A stretch of DNA of 64,000 nt from Dyella sp. M7H15-1 (GTDB lineage Bacteria; Pseudomonadota; Gammaproteobacteria; Xanthomonadales; Rhodanobacteraceae). This document shows positions 22,131-32,124 of this stretch, one piece after another. Every line of letters starts with the position of its first letter. Within the stretch, counting starts at the first letter, position 1. The notes under the pieces are model-generated. The model saw nothing but the letters and a program-made list of their open reading frames with translations. It was not told where the DNA came from and made no database searches. The position numbers and the translations under genes were made by a program. The DNA is taken from contig NZ_CP035300.1 of NCBI RefSeq assembly GCF_004114615.1, forward strand, positions 806,001 through 870,000, written 5' to 3'.

Positions 22131-22151
22131 CGGTCGTCCTGATGACGACCG
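22131..22151. terminator. Stem-loop between recQ and betA
   Basis: CGGTCGTC (22131-22138) pairs with GACGACCG (22144-22151) over a 5-nt loop, in the gap between the convergent recQ and betA genes. No T-run follows, so it may be a weak or Rho-assisted terminator. Confidence 0.4.
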
Positions 22152-22269
22152 TGATGCAGTTGTCAGGTCGATGTGAAGTCGACTCGCATGGCAAGAAATG
22201 CCAAGTGTGTTGGCGATTTCGCCAGGGTCCACATAAAGGGCTCGCATAAAGCGATGTCCTGCCCTGACG

Positions 22270-23946
22270 TCATGCGAGCTTGCGAGCGGGTGCACTATTC
22301 GCCACATAATACAAGGCGTTGGAGCGTGGCAGCGGATCACGGCCACGAATCGCATCGGCAATCTTTTCCGCCATCATGATGGTGGGTGCATTGAGATTGC
22401 CCGTGGTGACCTGCGGCATGATGGATGCATCGACGATGCGCAAACCCTCGATGCCATGGACACGCCCCTGGCCGTCAACCACGCACATGTCACCGTTGCC
22501 CATCTGGTTGGAGCAGGATGGGTGATAGGCCGTTTCGGCGTGAGAGCGCACGAAGGCGTCGAGTTCTGTATCCGTTTTCAACTCTGCACTCGGAGAAATT
22601 TCCTTGCCAAGATAGGGCGCCAGCGCGGGTTGATGGAAAATTTCCCGGGTGATGCGGATGCCTGCGCGGAATTCCCGCCAATCCTGTTCGTGCGACATGT
22701 AGTTGAAAAGGATGCTCGGGTGCTGGCGTGGATCCTTCGAACGCACCTGGATGCGGCCACGGCTGGGCGAACGCATGGAACCTACGTGAGCCTGGAAGCT
22801 ATGCGCCTTGATCGCATTGGAGCCGTTGTAATTCACGGCGATAGGAAGGAAGTGGTACTGCAGGTTCGGCCATTCGAACTCTTCGTGCGAGCGAATGAAG
22901 CCGCCTGCTTCAAACTCGTTGCTGGCGCCGATGCCGGTGCCAAGGAACAGCCACTCGGCGCCGATTTTTGCCTGGTTGTGCAGTTTCAGCGCGGGTGCGA
23001 GTGATACGGGTTGCAGGCATTCGTACTGGATGTACATCTCCAGATGATCCTGGAGGTTGGCGCCGACACCGGGAAGATGGTGAACCAACGGAATGTCCAA
23101 CCCGTGCAATAAGTCAGCCGGGCCCACGCCGGATCGCTGCAGGATTTGCGGCGAGGCAATGGCGCCACCGCACAACAGCACTTCGCGGCGTGCATGCGCC
23201 TGGCTGGTTTCATTGCCCCGCAGCCAACGCACACCGATGGCGCGCTGGTGGGAGAACAGGATGCGATCGGTCAACGCATGTGTGACGATGGTGAGGTTGG
23301 GACGACCGCGTGCCTGGTCGAGATAGCCGCGCGCTGTGCTGGCACGCCGGCCACGCGGCGTCACGGTTCGATCCATCGGCCCGAAGCCTTCTTGCTGGTA
23401 GCCGTTGAGATCATCCGTGCGCGGATAGCCGGCCTGCACTCCCGCTTCGACCATCGCATGGAACAGGACATTGTTGCCGGCCTTGGGGGTGGTGACGCTT
23501 ACCGGGCCATCACCACCGTGATAAGTGTTCGGGCCGATGTCGCGCGTTTCGGCTTTCTTGAAATAGGGCAGGCAGTCGAGGTACGTCCAGTTCTCCAGGC
23601 CCGGTCGCTTGGCCCAGTTATCGTAGTCGAGTGCATTGCCACGGATGTAGCACATGCCGTTGATTAGCGATGAACCGCCCAATCCCTTGCCGCGACCGCA
23701 TTCCATGCGGCGATTGTCCATATGCGGTTCGGGATCGGTGCGATACGCCCAGTTGTAGCGGCGACCTTGCAGCGGATAGGCGAGGGCGGCCGGCATTTGC
23801 GTACGAAAATCCAGGCGGTAATCCGGGCCGCCCGCTTCAAGCAGCAACACCGTGACATGCGCGTCTTCGGTCAGGCGTGTTGCCAGTACGTTGCCGGCGG
23901 AACCCGCGCCAATGATGATGTAGTCGTATTCCTTGATATCGGCCAT
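22270..23946 (-). CDS. betA: Choline dehydrogenase BetA
   Basis: FAD-dependent GMC oxidoreductase that oxidises choline to betaine aldehyde at the membrane. 558 residues, the usual length. The Rossmann FAD motif [17 protein letters not shown] begins near residue 9, GMC signature 1 is in [20 protein letters not shown], and the active-site His is in the [10 protein letters not shown] block near residue 465. Last gene of betI-betB-betA, 72 bases after betB. Regulation is expected through BetI and choline. Confidence 0.95.
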   Translation of the reverse strand: MADIKEYDYIIIGAGSAGNVLATRLTEDAHVTVLLLEAGGPDYRLDFRTQMPAALAYPLQGRRYNWAYRTDPEPHMDNRRMECGRGKGLGGSSLINGMCYIRGNALDYDNWAKRPGLENWTYLDCLPYFKKAETRDIGPNTYHGGDGPVSVTTPKAGNNVLFHAMVEAGVQAGYPRTDDLNGYQQEGFGPMDRTVTPRGRRASTARGYLDQARGRPNLTIVTHALTDRILFSHQRAIGVRWLRGNETSQAHARREVLLCGGAIASPQILQRSGVGPADLLHGLDIPLVHHLPGVGANLQDHLEMYIQYECLQPVSLAPALKLHNQAKIGAEWLFLGTGIGASNEFEAGGFIRSHEEFEWPNLQYHFLPIAVNYNGSNAIKAHSFQAHVGSMRSPSRGRIQVRSKDPRQHPSILFNYMSHEQDWREFRAGIRITREIFHQPALAPYLGKEISPSAELKTDTELDAFVRSHAETAYHPSCSNQMGNGDMCVVDGQGRVHGIEGLRIVDASIMPQVTTGNLNAPTIMMAEKIADAIRGRDPLPRSNALYYVANSAPARKLA

Positions 23947-24018
23947 GTTGATTCCTTATGTGATGGCGCACGAAAGCGCGCGCAGTTGTCCGGCAGCTTT
24001 ACGCTGCAAGCAATGGAC

Positions 24019-25491
24019 TCAGAACACGGAGGCGAATGGCCCTAGCTCGACTTGCACGGACTTGATACGGGTGTAATGCGCCAGCGTGCTGATACCGTTT
24101 TCACGACCCACGCCCGATTGCTTGTAACCACCCACTGGCATTTCCGCCGGCGATTCGCCCCAGGTATTGATCCAGCAGATGCCGGCTTCCAGTTGGTGGA
24201 TGACGCGGTGCGCGGTGGCCAGGTCTGGCGTGACTACACCGGCGGCCAGGCCGAAGCAGGTGTTGTTGGCGCGGGCAATCACGTTGGCTTCGTCGCGCCA
24301 AGTGAGGATGCTCATCACCGGGCCGAAGATTTCTTCGCGCACGATGGTCATGTCGTCGGTGCAGTCGGTAAAGACAGTGGGTTGCACATAGGCGCCCTTG
24401 GCATAGGCGCTATCATCGACGCGCTGGCCGCCGCTCAGCAGGCGCGCGCCTTCGCGTTTACCCTGCTCGATCAGCGACAGCACTTTCTCCCTATGGGCAA
24501 AACTGGTCAGCGGACCGAAGTTGGTCAAGGGATCTTCCGGATGGCCCAAGCGGATGCGGGTAACGCGTTCCAGCACTGCGGCCTCGAAGGATTCACGCAA
24601 CGTTTCATGTACGAAGACGCGCGTGCCGTTGGTGCACACCTGGCCGGAGCTGAAGAAGTTGGCCATCACGGCGATATCGGCGGCGCGATCGACGTCGGCA
24701 TCCGGGAAGATGATCAGCGGCGACTTGCCACCCAGTTCCATCGTCACTTCTTTCAATGACGAAGCGGCCGCGCTGGCCATCACTTTCTTGCCCGTTTCCA
24801 CGCCGCCGGTAAAGGAGATTTTTTCGATGCGTGGATGTTCGCTCAACCATTGGCCGACGGTGCGCCCCGGGCCTTGCAGTACATTGAATACGCCGTCTGG
24901 CACGCCTGCTTCGGTGTAAATTTCCGCGAGTCGCAACGCCGTCAGTGGCGTCACTTCGCTGGGCTTGAAAATCATGGCATTGCCGGCGGCCAGCGCAGGC
25001 GCCGATTTCCACAGCGCAATCTGGATGGGGTAGTTCCATGCGCCAATGCCCGCCACCACGCCAAGCGGCTCGCGGCGCGTATAGAAGAAACTGGATTCGC
25101 GCAGTGGCACCTGTTCGCCTTCGATGGCAGGTGCGAGGCCGGCGTAATACTCCAGTACGTCCGTGCCGGTCACGATGTCGACGGTGGAGGTTTCCACATA
25201 CGGCTTGCCGGTGTCGAAGGTTTCGAGCATGGCCAGTTCATCGTTGCGCGCGCGCAGAATGTCCACGGCGCGACGCAGGATGCGTGAACGCTGCATGGCG
25301 GTGAGCGCCGCCCACTCGCGCTGGCCTTGTTCCGCGCTTTCGACCGCACGCTCGACATCCGTCAGGGATGCGCGTTGCACGAGGGCAAGCACTTCGCCGG
25401 TGGCGGGATTGACGGTTTTAAAAGTCTCGTTGCTGGTAGCGTCGACCAATGCACCGTGAATATAGAGTTGTTGGTTGGGGTAGCGGGCCAT
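24019..25491 (-). CDS. betB: Betaine aldehyde dehydrogenase BetB
   Basis: NAD(P)-dependent enzyme for the second step, betaine aldehyde to the osmoprotectant glycine betaine. 490 residues from ATG 25491 ([13 protein letters not shown]). Aldehyde dehydrogenase motifs are complete: [13 protein letters not shown], the catalytic Glu in [11 protein letters not shown], the catalytic Cys in [13 protein letters not shown], and PFASVF at the end. The longer frame to 25665 overlaps betI and is not needed. It lies 29 bases after the betI stop. Confidence 0.95.
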   Translation of the reverse strand: MARYPNQQLYIHGALVDATSNETFKTVNPATGEVLALVQRASLTDVERAVESAEQGQREWAALTAMQRSRILRRAVDILRARNDELAMLETFDTGKPYVETSTVDIVTGTDVLEYYAGLAPAIEGEQVPLRESSFFYTRREPLGVVAGIGAWNYPIQIALWKSAPALAAGNAMIFKPSEVTPLTALRLAEIYTEAGVPDGVFNVLQGPGRTVGQWLSEHPRIEKISFTGGVETGKKVMASAAASSLKEVTMELGGKSPLIIFPDADVDRAADIAVMANFFSSGQVCTNGTRVFVHETLRESFEAAVLERVTRIRLGHPEDPLTNFGPLTSFAHREKVLSLIEQGKREGARLLSGGQRVDDSAYAKGAYVQPTVFTDCTDDMTIVREEIFGPVMSILTWRDEANVIARANNTCFGLAAGVVTPDLATAHRVIHQLEAGICWINTWGESPAEMPVGGYKQSGVGRENGISTLAHYTRIKSVQVELGPFASVF

Positions 25492-25520
25492 GGGCTCTCC
25501 TTGCGTACAGCCGGGGCGCA

Positions 25521-26111
25521 TCAATGCGCGTTGTCCGGCAGGTGGTGGTCGAGGTATTCGTAGGCGATCTGCTTGGCCTGCGCAACGTTGAATTCGCCAC
25601 CGGCCAGGCTGCCGCGCAGCCACAGGCCGTCGATCATGGCAGCGAGTCCGCGGGCGGCAGTGCATGCTTTGTCGCGCGGCAGCGCGCGTTGAAATTGATG
25701 GCTGAGGTTGGAATACAGGCGCCGGTCATTCGCGTGCTGCAAGCGGCGCAACGGAGCGTCGTGCATGCTGGCGGCCCAGAACGTGAGCCATACGCGCATC
25801 GCAGTGGGGCTGACCTGGGTTGGGTCGAAGTTGCCATCAATGATGGCGCGCAGTTGCCCGCGTGGAGACTTGTCGGCGGTAGTGGCGCATTGTGCGACGG
25901 CATCACGTAGTTCACGCAGGATCTGCCGCATGGCGGCATTGAGCAGGCCATCCTTGCCGCCGAAGTAGTGGCTAATGATGCCGGTGGACAAGCCTGCGCG
26001 TCCGGCGATCTCCGCAATCGTGGCATCCGCCAGTCCCACACGGTCGATGGTTTCGAAGGTGGCGCGGATCAGTTGATTGCGCCGGATAGGTGGCATGCCG
26101 AGCTTGGGCAT
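25521..26111 (-). CDS. betI: TetR-type repressor BetI
   Basis: Choline-responsive repressor of the betaine pathway, 196 residues. The N-terminal helix-turn-helix spans about residues 8-55 ([29 protein letters not shown] split across helices, then [13 protein letters not shown]), closely matching BetI proteins. It is first in a betI-betB-betA operon and divergent from the BCCT transporter. The 14-bp palindrome at 26166-26179, between the two promoters, is its likely operator. Confidence 0.93.
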   Translation of the reverse strand: MPKLGMPPIRRNQLIRATFETIDRVGLADATIAEIAGRAGLSTGIISHYFGGKDGLLNAAMRQILRELRDAVAQCATTADKSPRGQLRAIIDGNFDPTQVSPTAMRVWLTFWAASMHDAPLRRLQHANDRRLYSNLSHQFQRALPRDKACTAARGLAAMIDGLWLRGSLAGGEFNVAQAKQIAYEYLDHHLPDNAH

Positions 26112-26165
26112 AGAACTAATTCGATATTGCGCAGATGAAAGGTGCTAGGAGCATATTTTATTTTG

Positions 26166-26179
26166 ATTGAACGTTCAAT
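26166..26179. promoter_or_regulatory. Probable BetI operator in the bet divergent promoter
   Basis: ATTGAACGTTCAAT is a perfect 14-bp palindrome within TTGATTGAACGTTCAATTATG, placed 55 bases upstream of the betI start and 121 bases upstream of the transporter. The half site TTGAACG resembles the known enterobacterial BetI target. Its place between the divergent units suggests it controls both. Confidence 0.8.
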
Positions 26180-26300
26180 TATGAAACACTGGAGCCACTT
26201 GCTAGGCTGAACCCAGGGCTGGCGGTAGGCGCATAGGTGCCAGTGGCCATCCCACAGGCGGGCACCGTGTAGAGATCAATAGCAACGGAGTTGCTGGCAG

Positions 26301-27833
26301 ATGGATACAAAACGCACGCAGGGGGGTAAGCACGACACCGTCCGACTCAACCCGCAGGTGTTCTATTGTTCCGCCGCAGTCATCCTGATACTAGGCGCGC
26401 TGACGGTGATCTTCCCCCAAGCTACTGAGATCTGGCTGGGGCGGGCGCAGCACACCATATCGCGAGTGTTTGGCTGGTACTACGTACTGGTGATGGTGGT
26501 TTGCCTGGTCTTTGTGTTATGGCTGGCGGCTTCGCGCCACGGGCACATCCGGCTTGGCAAGGATGATGAGCAGCCAGCGTTCAGCTACGTGTCCTGGACT
26601 TCCATGCTGTTTTCGGCGGGCATCGGCATTGCGCTTATCTACTATGGCGCTTACGAGCCCCTCGATCATTTCCTTTCACCGCCGCAAGGGGTGGGTGGCA
26701 CCGCCGAGGCCGCGCGTCAGGCCATGGCGACCACCTTTCTGCATTGGGGGCTGCACGGCTGGGCACTGTATGCGCTGATGGCCGTTGCGCTGGGTTACTT
26801 CTCGTACCGCAAAGGGTTGCCGCTGGCGCTTCGCTCGGCGTTGTATCCGCTGTTCGGCGAGCGCATCCACGGCTGGATCGGACACGTAGTGGATGGCTTC
26901 GGCATCTTGGCGACGCTGGTGTCGATGGTGACTAACCTTGGCATCGCCGCGCTGTTGCTCAATTCAGGCCTGCAATACTTGTTCGGCACACCGTCAACGC
27001 CTCATGTACTGACCGTGCTGGTCATCGTCATGATGGCGGTGGCGACGATCGCTGCCGTTTCGGGTGTGGAAAAAGGCATCGCCTGGCTCTCCAACCTGAA
27101 CGTACGCCTGTTATGCGTGTTGCTGCTGTTCGTGCTGGTGTGCGGCCCCACCCTGCATCTGTTCGATGGCATGGTGCAGAACCTTGGCGACTACCTCAGT
27201 AGTTTTGTCGATGGCAGCTTTACCCTTTACCTGTATGGCAAGGGGCGTCAGTGGATGGGCGAATGGACACTGTTCTATTGGGCCTGGTGGATTGCCTGGG
27301 CGCCGTTTGTTGGCATGTTCATCGCACGAATTTCGCGCGGTCGTACGATTCGCGAACTGATACTCGGCGTACTGCTGATACCGCTGGGTTTCACCCTCGC
27401 ATGGCTATCCATTTTCGGCAATACGGCCATCAACCTGGTGTTTAATCACGGCGCGGTGGAACTGGGTGAAGTGGCACAGGCGCATCCGCCGATGGCGCTG
27501 TTCAAGCTATTCGAATATCTACCCTTTACACGCATTGTCGCCGGTATTACGGTGCTAATTGGTTTTGTGCTGTTTCTGACACCGGTGGATTCGGGCACGT
27601 TGATGATTGCCAATCTATCCACGGTCGGTGGCGGAACCGAAGATGATGCACCGATCTGGTTGCGCATCTTCTGGGCCGCGACTACGACGGTAGTCTGCGT
27701 GGGCCTGCTTTATGCCAGTGGTGGAGACTTCAGTGCCATGCAGACGGCGGTGGTGCTGTGCGGCTTGCCATTTTCAATCGTATTGCTGCTTTACATTCGT
27801 GGATTGACGAAGTCACTGGCAGGTGAATGGTGA
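26301..27833 (+). CDS. betT: BCCT-family choline/betaine transporter
   Basis: Sodium- or proton-coupled secondary transporter of 510 residues with about 12 membrane segments. The BCCT signature is present in TLFYWAWWIAWAPFVGMFIARIS, containing the substrate-binding tryptophan cluster. The TM3 glycine stretch reads SAGIGIALIYYGAYEPLDHF. The C-terminal tail after the last membrane segment is very short (GLTKSLAGEW), so the osmosensing tail of BetP-type members is absent. Divergent pairing with betIBA makes choline the likely substrate. The symbol is by context; individual BCCT substrates cannot be read from sequence alone. Confidence 0.88.
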   Translation: MDTKRTQGGKHDTVRLNPQVFYCSAAVILILGALTVIFPQATEIWLGRAQHTISRVFGWYYVLVMVVCLVFVLWLAASRHGHIRLGKDDEQPAFSYVSWTSMLFSAGIGIALIYYGAYEPLDHFLSPPQGVGGTAEAARQAMATTFLHWGLHGWALYALMAVALGYFSYRKGLPLALRSALYPLFGERIHGWIGHVVDGFGILATLVSMVTNLGIAALLLNSGLQYLFGTPSTPHVLTVLVIVMMAVATIAAVSGVEKGIAWLSNLNVRLLCVLLLFVLVCGPTLHLFDGMVQNLGDYLSSFVDGSFTLYLYGKGRQWMGEWTLFYWAWWIAWAPFVGMFIARISRGRTIRELILGVLLIPLGFTLAWLSIFGNTAINLVFNHGAVELGEVAQAHPPMALFKLFEYLPFTRIVAGITVLIGFVLFLTPVDSGTLMIANLSTVGGGTEDDAPIWLRIFWAATTTVVCVGLLYASGGDFSAMQTAVVLCGLPFSIVLLLYIRGLTKSLAGEW

Positions 27834-28136
27834 CTGCACGGATGAAAGGTGTTGCATGATGAAAAGGTGGGCAATAAGTCACTCTGTTAATCGTTGGTTT
27901 CAGCTTGGCTGACGTTATTAGAAACCATTATTTTGTCATGGTTTCTGAAAATGGGTATTTATTCCCAAAGAGTCCCTTCATCACAATATCTATACTGCAT
28001 GACGGTATACGATTTTTTTTGGCATTTGTGTACGCTGATTCGTAACCAATGCGTGAAACGCGGGGATTGGGATGTAACGTCAAGCCGTGTGGTCAAATTT
28101 CCAGCCATGTCCCACTTACCGCATGGAGGCTAGAAG
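27834..28136. other. AT-richer gap with hairpin before the RAYT gene
   Basis: No gene seen. GAAACCAT (27921-27928) pairs with ATGGTTTC (27938-27945) around a 9-nt loop. The region is lower in GC than the flanking core. A good GGAGG site sits just before the RAYT start at 28137. Terminal REPs would be expected near a RAYT, but I could not assign a paired REP here with confidence. Confidence 0.5.
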
Positions 28137-28850
28137 ATGCCACGTTCACCACGGTTTGATGTCGCTGATGTATCACAGCATGTGATTCAACGCGGCCTTA
28201 GTCGCGCGCAATGCTTTTTTGCGCCGGCTGATTATCGTTGTTATATGACCCAATTACTGCATGCCAGTCGACGTTGGCAGTGTGCAGTGCATGCCTATGT
28301 ATTGATGAACAATCATGTACATCTACTGGTGACACCTTCCACAGTTGGTGCGCTAGCCAGCATGATGCAAGCCATCGGGCGAAACTATGTCAGCTATGTT
28401 AACGCGACCTATCACCGCTCCGGCACGCTATGGGAAGGGCGTTACAAATCTTGCCTGGTGGATACCGACGATTACTTGCTGAGCTGCTATCGCTACATTG
28501 AGTTGAATCCAGTTCGCAAGGGACTGGTTGATGAACCATCCGCGTACCCATGGTCGAGTTACGGCTGCAATGCATTGGGCAACAGTGATCCGCTGATCAT
28601 CCCCCATATGCAGTATCTGGCATTGGGCAATGAAAAGGAGGAGCGTCTGCGTGCCTACCGGCGGCTGTTTGCTGCGGACATTGATAATAAGCGACTGGAG
28701 GAAATTCGGACCTATATCCAGCAGCAGCGCGCGCTGGGATCGCCCGCTTTCCAGAACTGGGTCGAGAGTGTGCTTGGCCGCTATGCTAAAGCGCGTCCGG
28801 CGCATCGGCCACGGCGCACTGAAGTGGTGGCGTTGACCACCGGCTCGTGA
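28137..28850 (+). CDS. REP-associated tyrosine transposase (RAYT)
   Basis: Y1 HUH nuclease related to IS200 transposases but usually single-copy and domesticated, credited with spreading REP palindromes. 237 residues. The HUH motif is HVH in LMNNHVHLLVTP (about residues 60-62), the catalytic Tyr lies in SCYRYIELNPVRKGL near residue 120, and SGTLWEGRYKSCLV and AYPWSSYGCNA are RAYT blocks. A basic C-terminal tail (ARPAHRPRRT) follows. It stands alone and has no IS200-style end hairpins around it. The closest family name is transposase Y1_Tnp; the RAYT assignment rests on the WEGRYK and PWSSY blocks. Confidence 0.9.
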   Translation: MPRSPRFDVADVSQHVIQRGLSRAQCFFAPADYRCYMTQLLHASRRWQCAVHAYVLMNNHVHLLVTPSTVGALASMMQAIGRNYVSYVNATYHRSGTLWEGRYKSCLVDTDDYLLSCYRYIELNPVRKGLVDEPSAYPWSSYGCNALGNSDPLIIPHMQYLALGNEKEERLRAYRRLFAADIDNKRLEEIRTYIQQQRALGSPAFQNWVESVLGRYAKARPAHRPRRTEVVALTTGS

Positions 28851-29191
28851 ATCGGGTTGTCAGGTTTCCAGCGTGGCCTATGTGGGTTATTACCTCTCGA
28901 CGGCAGCTGTGCTAACCATGTTGGCTTTGATGGTAAAGCCAAAGCAGGCTGTGCAGGCAGATGTCGAGCCGTAGTCAACATAACAACACGCGATATTGAC
29001 TAACTTCTTGGCTGACGAGCCAAGCTGCACATCCTCACAGTCCCTTATTTTGGCCCTTGTTTTAAGCAGCCAAACTGTCGCCAGTTTTGTAAACAACGGT
29101 GACACGTTGCTTCAGTTTGTCATTCACAAGTGTGCGACGTGCTTTATTCGATACTCGACGTCCACCTTACTATTGCAAAGGAGCTTATATC
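28851..29191. other. Intergenic region with two TTGGCT hairpins
   Basis: No gene recognised. There are two perfect stems: TTGGCTTT/AAAGCCAA (28921-28942, 6-nt loop) and CTTGGCT/AGCCAAG (29007-29024, GACG loop). They share the TTGGCT half-stem and could be REP-like substrates of the adjacent RAYT or transcription-stopping stems. The downstream part up to 29191 contains the leader and an AAAGGAG site of the secreted-protein gene. Confidence 0.5.
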
Positions 29192-29785
29192 ATGCGTGCA
29201 TCATGTGTAGTGAGTGTACTTGCAGTGTTGCTTTGCAGCGCTGGCACGATCGGGCAGGCCAAAGCTCAAGGCACCACTCTTGGTACCGGTAATTGCGCGG
29301 CGACGGTTGCGGCTGTGTTTTCCCCAGGATTGAGCGTCACTCAGCGTTCGCAGTCGATGTCCATCGATTCTGTATTCACAGGCTGCGCTTTTGTCAATGC
29401 AGCGAAGGGGATTGTTTCCATAGTAACTCCTTACAAGTTCACGTGGAGCGGTTCAATCAACGGTGCCGGTTGCGTGGCAATTCTTGAAAATACACAGCCC
29501 GCAGGGACCGGTACGCTTTATTGGGAAAACGGTCAAACCAGCACAGTGCAGTTCGACAGCTTGTCATATACGGATTTGACCGGAATTGTCCCTGCCGAGA
29601 TGATTTTTGGCGTCACCGCTGGCTATCAGCAGGGCGCATCCTTTTCAGTCAATGCGGCATTGATACCGACCGCTTATGGTGTTTTGCAGTGCGCTGGCAG
29701 CTTACTCAACCCGAATTTGGCTGTTAATGTAATTACTGGTGCGGTACCCACCATTGTTTTCGAAAATATTAATGTCAGCTTATAG
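29192..29785 (+). CDS. Secreted protein of unknown function
   Basis: 197 residues with a clear Sec signal peptide (MRASCVVSVLAVLLCSAG..., cleavage likely after QAKA near residue 26), start fixed by AAAGGAG ahead of ATG 29192. The mature part is small, Thr/Ser/Gly-rich and probably all-beta, with four cysteines (in GNCAATV, TGCAFVNA, GAGCVAIL and LQCAGS) that could form two disulfides. I do not recognise the family. Low GC and an isolated position next to a RAYT suggest acquisition. A terminator follows at 29821. Confidence 0.75.
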   Translation: MRASCVVSVLAVLLCSAGTIGQAKAQGTTLGTGNCAATVAAVFSPGLSVTQRSQSMSIDSVFTGCAFVNAAKGIVSIVTPYKFTWSGSINGAGCVAILENTQPAGTGTLYWENGQTSTVQFDSLSYTDLTGIVPAEMIFGVTAGYQQGASFSVNAALIPTAYGVLQCAGSLLNPNLAVNVITGAVPTIVFENINVSL

Positions 29786-29820
29786 GGTCTGAGACAAGGG
29801 CGGGCAAGCGATAGAGGAAT

Positions 29821-29855
29821 GAAAACGCCGCGCTGGACGCGGCGTTTTCATTTTC
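29821..29855. terminator. Bidirectional intrinsic terminator
   Basis: GAAAACGCCGCG (29821-29832) pairs perfectly with CGCGGCGTTTTC (29838-29849) over a 5-nt loop, followed by ATTTTC. The symmetric A- and T-rich ends let it serve the secreted-protein gene on the plus strand and the Mrr-like gene on the minus strand. Confidence 0.85.
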
Positions 29856-30543
29856 AGGTATGCATCGCAGTGCTAGGGCGATGGTGCATGGGCGACGGGG
29901 ACGCCGGGACGCGAAACGGTACCACGCTGGAGTCGATCGGCAGCTGCGCGTTGCTGAGCATGGTCAGCAGGGTTTCGCCGTAGATCAGCTCGAAGGGTTT
30001 GCCAGCCACGAATTTCCAGGCGTCGTTGGTGTAGTCGCCGCGGGCGACGATCTTTACGGCGGATGCATGGTGATATTTCATCAGGCTGTACATCTCGCGT
30101 ACGTCTTTCACCTCCACATTGCTATTGCGCCAGTGCCGGCATTGCACGAGGGTGGTCAGGCCGTGTTTGTGTACGATTAGGTCCAAGCCGTTGTCTATGT
30201 CTTCGTGCATGACATGTTCGCCGGTAACTTGTTCCACGGCATAGCCGCGATAACGAAAAGCGTTGGCGATGCGGTTCTCGAACGCGCGCCAGTGCATTTG
30301 GCATAGATCGGCAAGTTGCTCGCGGACGATCAGGCGATGCATGCGCTGGCGAGAGCCCATGCAGCAGAGCAGGGCGCAGACCCACAGGGCGATCAGAAGC
30401 AGCCACACGATCGTCATATGGACGGCTGTTTGCGTGCCGGTGCCGTAGCGTATGCCCACACAGGCGCTCACACCGAACAGTGTGCCGGCAGGCCAGTGCA
30501 CCGAGATCAGGTGCTCGATGTGGTGTGTCCCGTGCTTCACCAT
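29854..30543 (-). CDS. Membrane-anchored Mrr-like restriction endonuclease domain protein
   Basis: 229 residues from ATG 30543 (GGGGAG site); a TTG 33 bases earlier is also in frame. Two hydrophobic segments at about residues 15-60 (VHWPAGTLFGVSACVG and IVWLLLIALWVCALLCC) precede a cytoplasmic Mrr_cat-type domain. Its PD-(D/E)xK core reads as NGLDLIVHK for the Asp and TLVQCRHW for the Q-x-K-like strand, where the usual Lys is replaced by Arg (QCRHW). The Lys-to-Arg change may alter or abolish cleavage. Family members are called restriction endonucleases, but the real role of membrane-tethered forms is not settled to my knowledge. Confidence 0.75.
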   Translation of the reverse strand: MVKHGTHHIEHLISVHWPAGTLFGVSACVGIRYGTGTQTAVHMTIVWLLLIALWVCALLCCMGSRQRMHRLIVREQLADLCQMHWRAFENRIANAFRYRGYAVEQVTGEHVMHEDIDNGLDLIVHKHGLTTLVQCRHWRNSNVEVKDVREMYSLMKYHHASAVKIVARGDYTNDAWKFVAGKPFELIYGETLLTMLSNAQLPIDSSVVPFRVPASPSPMHHRPSTAMHT

Positions 30544-30824
30544 CAACTCCCCGAGCCAAGAACGCTGCTTCTGCAACGCAAGGTTGACCTTAGCGCGGAC
30601 GATTCAGGAGTTCAGCGTGCACTGCGGCATTCCGCCGCTGCGTGGTTCTGCTACAGATTGGCGATAAATAAGAGGTAGGAGGCGGTTTGTTTTGTGCGTT
30701 GCAGCGAGGCTTTATGGCTGCCAGCCTGCAAAAAACGGAGTTCTGGACCGGGTTTTACACAAGGCCTTAACGTACATAGATTTAATCCATGGCCTGCATT
30801 TGTATGGGTTGCAGATGCGGTAGC

Positions 30825-30868
30825 TGTCTTCTCGTCGTCCCGGTTTTCGCCGGGACGACGAGAAGACA
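30825..30868. repeat. Perfect 19-bp stem palindrome after the MFS gene
   Basis: Left arm 30825-30843 and right arm 30850-30868 are exact complements around the loop TTTTCG. The core CGTCGTCCCGG/CCGGGACGACG resembles intergenic repeats seen widely in Xanthomonadales. It lies 20 bases beyond the MFS stop and can serve as its terminator. No second copy with the same core was found in this window by eye. Confidence 0.75.
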
Positions 30869-30888
30869 AGCATTGTGACGCATCGGAA

Positions 30889-32124
30889 TCAAGCGTCGGT
30901 TGGCGCAACCGCTAGGCCTATGACTTCTTGCGATGCCTGCCCCTGCAACACCAGTGCAAGTATCACGGCGGCGATGGCCGCTACCGCAGCCAGCCCGTAT
31001 ACCGCGTTGTACCCCATGCCGCTGGCAACCCATCCGCCGAAGGGGCCGGTGATTGCCATGGCCACGTCCATGGATACGGAATAGACACCCAGCGCGGAAC
31101 CCCGACTGTGCGCTGGCACGCGATGCACCGCTTCAACTCCCAGCGCTGGAAATACCAGCGAAAAGCCGAAGCCGGCGATGGCCGCGCCGATACCCGCCAT
31201 GTGCGCACTACTGGCCAGGCACAAGGTGATCAACCCGATGGCTTCAATCGATAGCGACATCATGGCGACGCGATACCCACCTAACCAGTTGATGGTGCGG
31301 CCAAATACAAAGCGCACGCCAACGAACACGGTGCCGAATACCGTGAGCGCTAGCGCGGCATGGTCCCAACCGTGCGAGGCGTAGAACAGCGTGATGAAAG
31401 TGGCGATGCAACCAAAACCTATCGAACCCAGCGCTAGGCCGATGCCATAAGGAATGACGCGTGCCGCTACGGTACGGAAGGGCGAACGTTCCTCAGCTTC
31501 CACCGTGGTAGCTCGCTTGAGACGTGCCAGTGGCAGCATCGCCAGCGCCAACAGCAGGCTGATCGCGCCGATGGCTGCAAAGCCGAGGTGGTGATCGATC
31601 ATCACACCGAGCGGAGCACCCGCAGCCAGTGCGCCGTAGGTCGCCACGCCATTCCAGGAAATCACGCGAGCCGTATGGTGATGCCCCACCTGGCCCATGC
31701 CCCAGGCAATGGCGCCGGTACCGACGCAGCTTTCAGCGCAGCCCAATGCTAGCCGCGCGAGAAAGACCAGCCCGAGGCTGAGCCACGGCAGGCCGGATGC
31801 GAGTGCGCCGACGAAGAGCAAGGCGCCGGCTGTCGCGCACAGCATGAGTCCCGTCATTACCGTGCGCTTGGGACCTCGCGAATCTGCCATGCGCCCGACG
31901 TGCGGACGACTCAGCAACGTGGCCACGTACTGCACGCTGATCGCCACGCCTGCCAGCATCGCACCCAGGCCAAGGTTATTGTTCACAAAACCGGGTAACA
32001 CGGCCAGCGACAAGCCGATGGTCAGATAGGTAATAAAGGTAAAGGCAACGGTGCTGAGAATCGACAGCAATACACCGGACTGGCGACCGTTATCGATCGC
32101 GGAAAAATGGGAAGCATCGGTCAT
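30889..32124 (-). CDS. MFS transporter, YhhS/YfcJ type
   Basis: 411 residues, twelve predicted membrane helices of the major facilitator superfamily. The loop 2-3 signature is GRMADSRGPKRTVMTGL, equivalent to G-x-L-aD-r-x-G-r-r, and a SRPHVG block just before it is typical of the YhhS/YfcJ (arabinose-efflux-like) group. Likely an exporter; substrate unknown. Monocistronic, with a palindrome/terminator on its 3' side. Confidence 0.85.
   Translation of the reverse strand: MTDASHFSAIDNGRQSGVLLSILSTVAFTFITYLTIGLSLAVLPGFVNNNLGLGAMLAGVAISVQYVATLLSRPHVGRMADSRGPKRTVMTGLMLCATAGALLFVGALASGLPWLSLGLVFLARLALGCAESCVGTGAIAWGMGQVGHHHTARVISWNGVATYGALAAGAPLGVMIDHHLGFAAIGAISLLLALAMLPLARLKRATTVEAEERSPFRTVAARVIPYGIGLALGSIGFGCIATFITLFYASHGWDHAALALTVFGTVFVGVRFVFGRTINWLGGYRVAMMSLSIEAIGLITLCLASSAHMAGIGAAIAGFGFSLVFPALGVEAVHRVPAHSRGSALGVYSVSMDVAMAITGPFGGWVASGMGYNAVYGLAAVAAIAAVILALVLQGQASQEVIGLAVAPTDA

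Noticed and set aside
28137..28850. Calling the RAYT gene a mobile IS200 element
   Set aside because: No IS200 end hairpins or second copy are present, and the protein is longer with RAYT-specific blocks.
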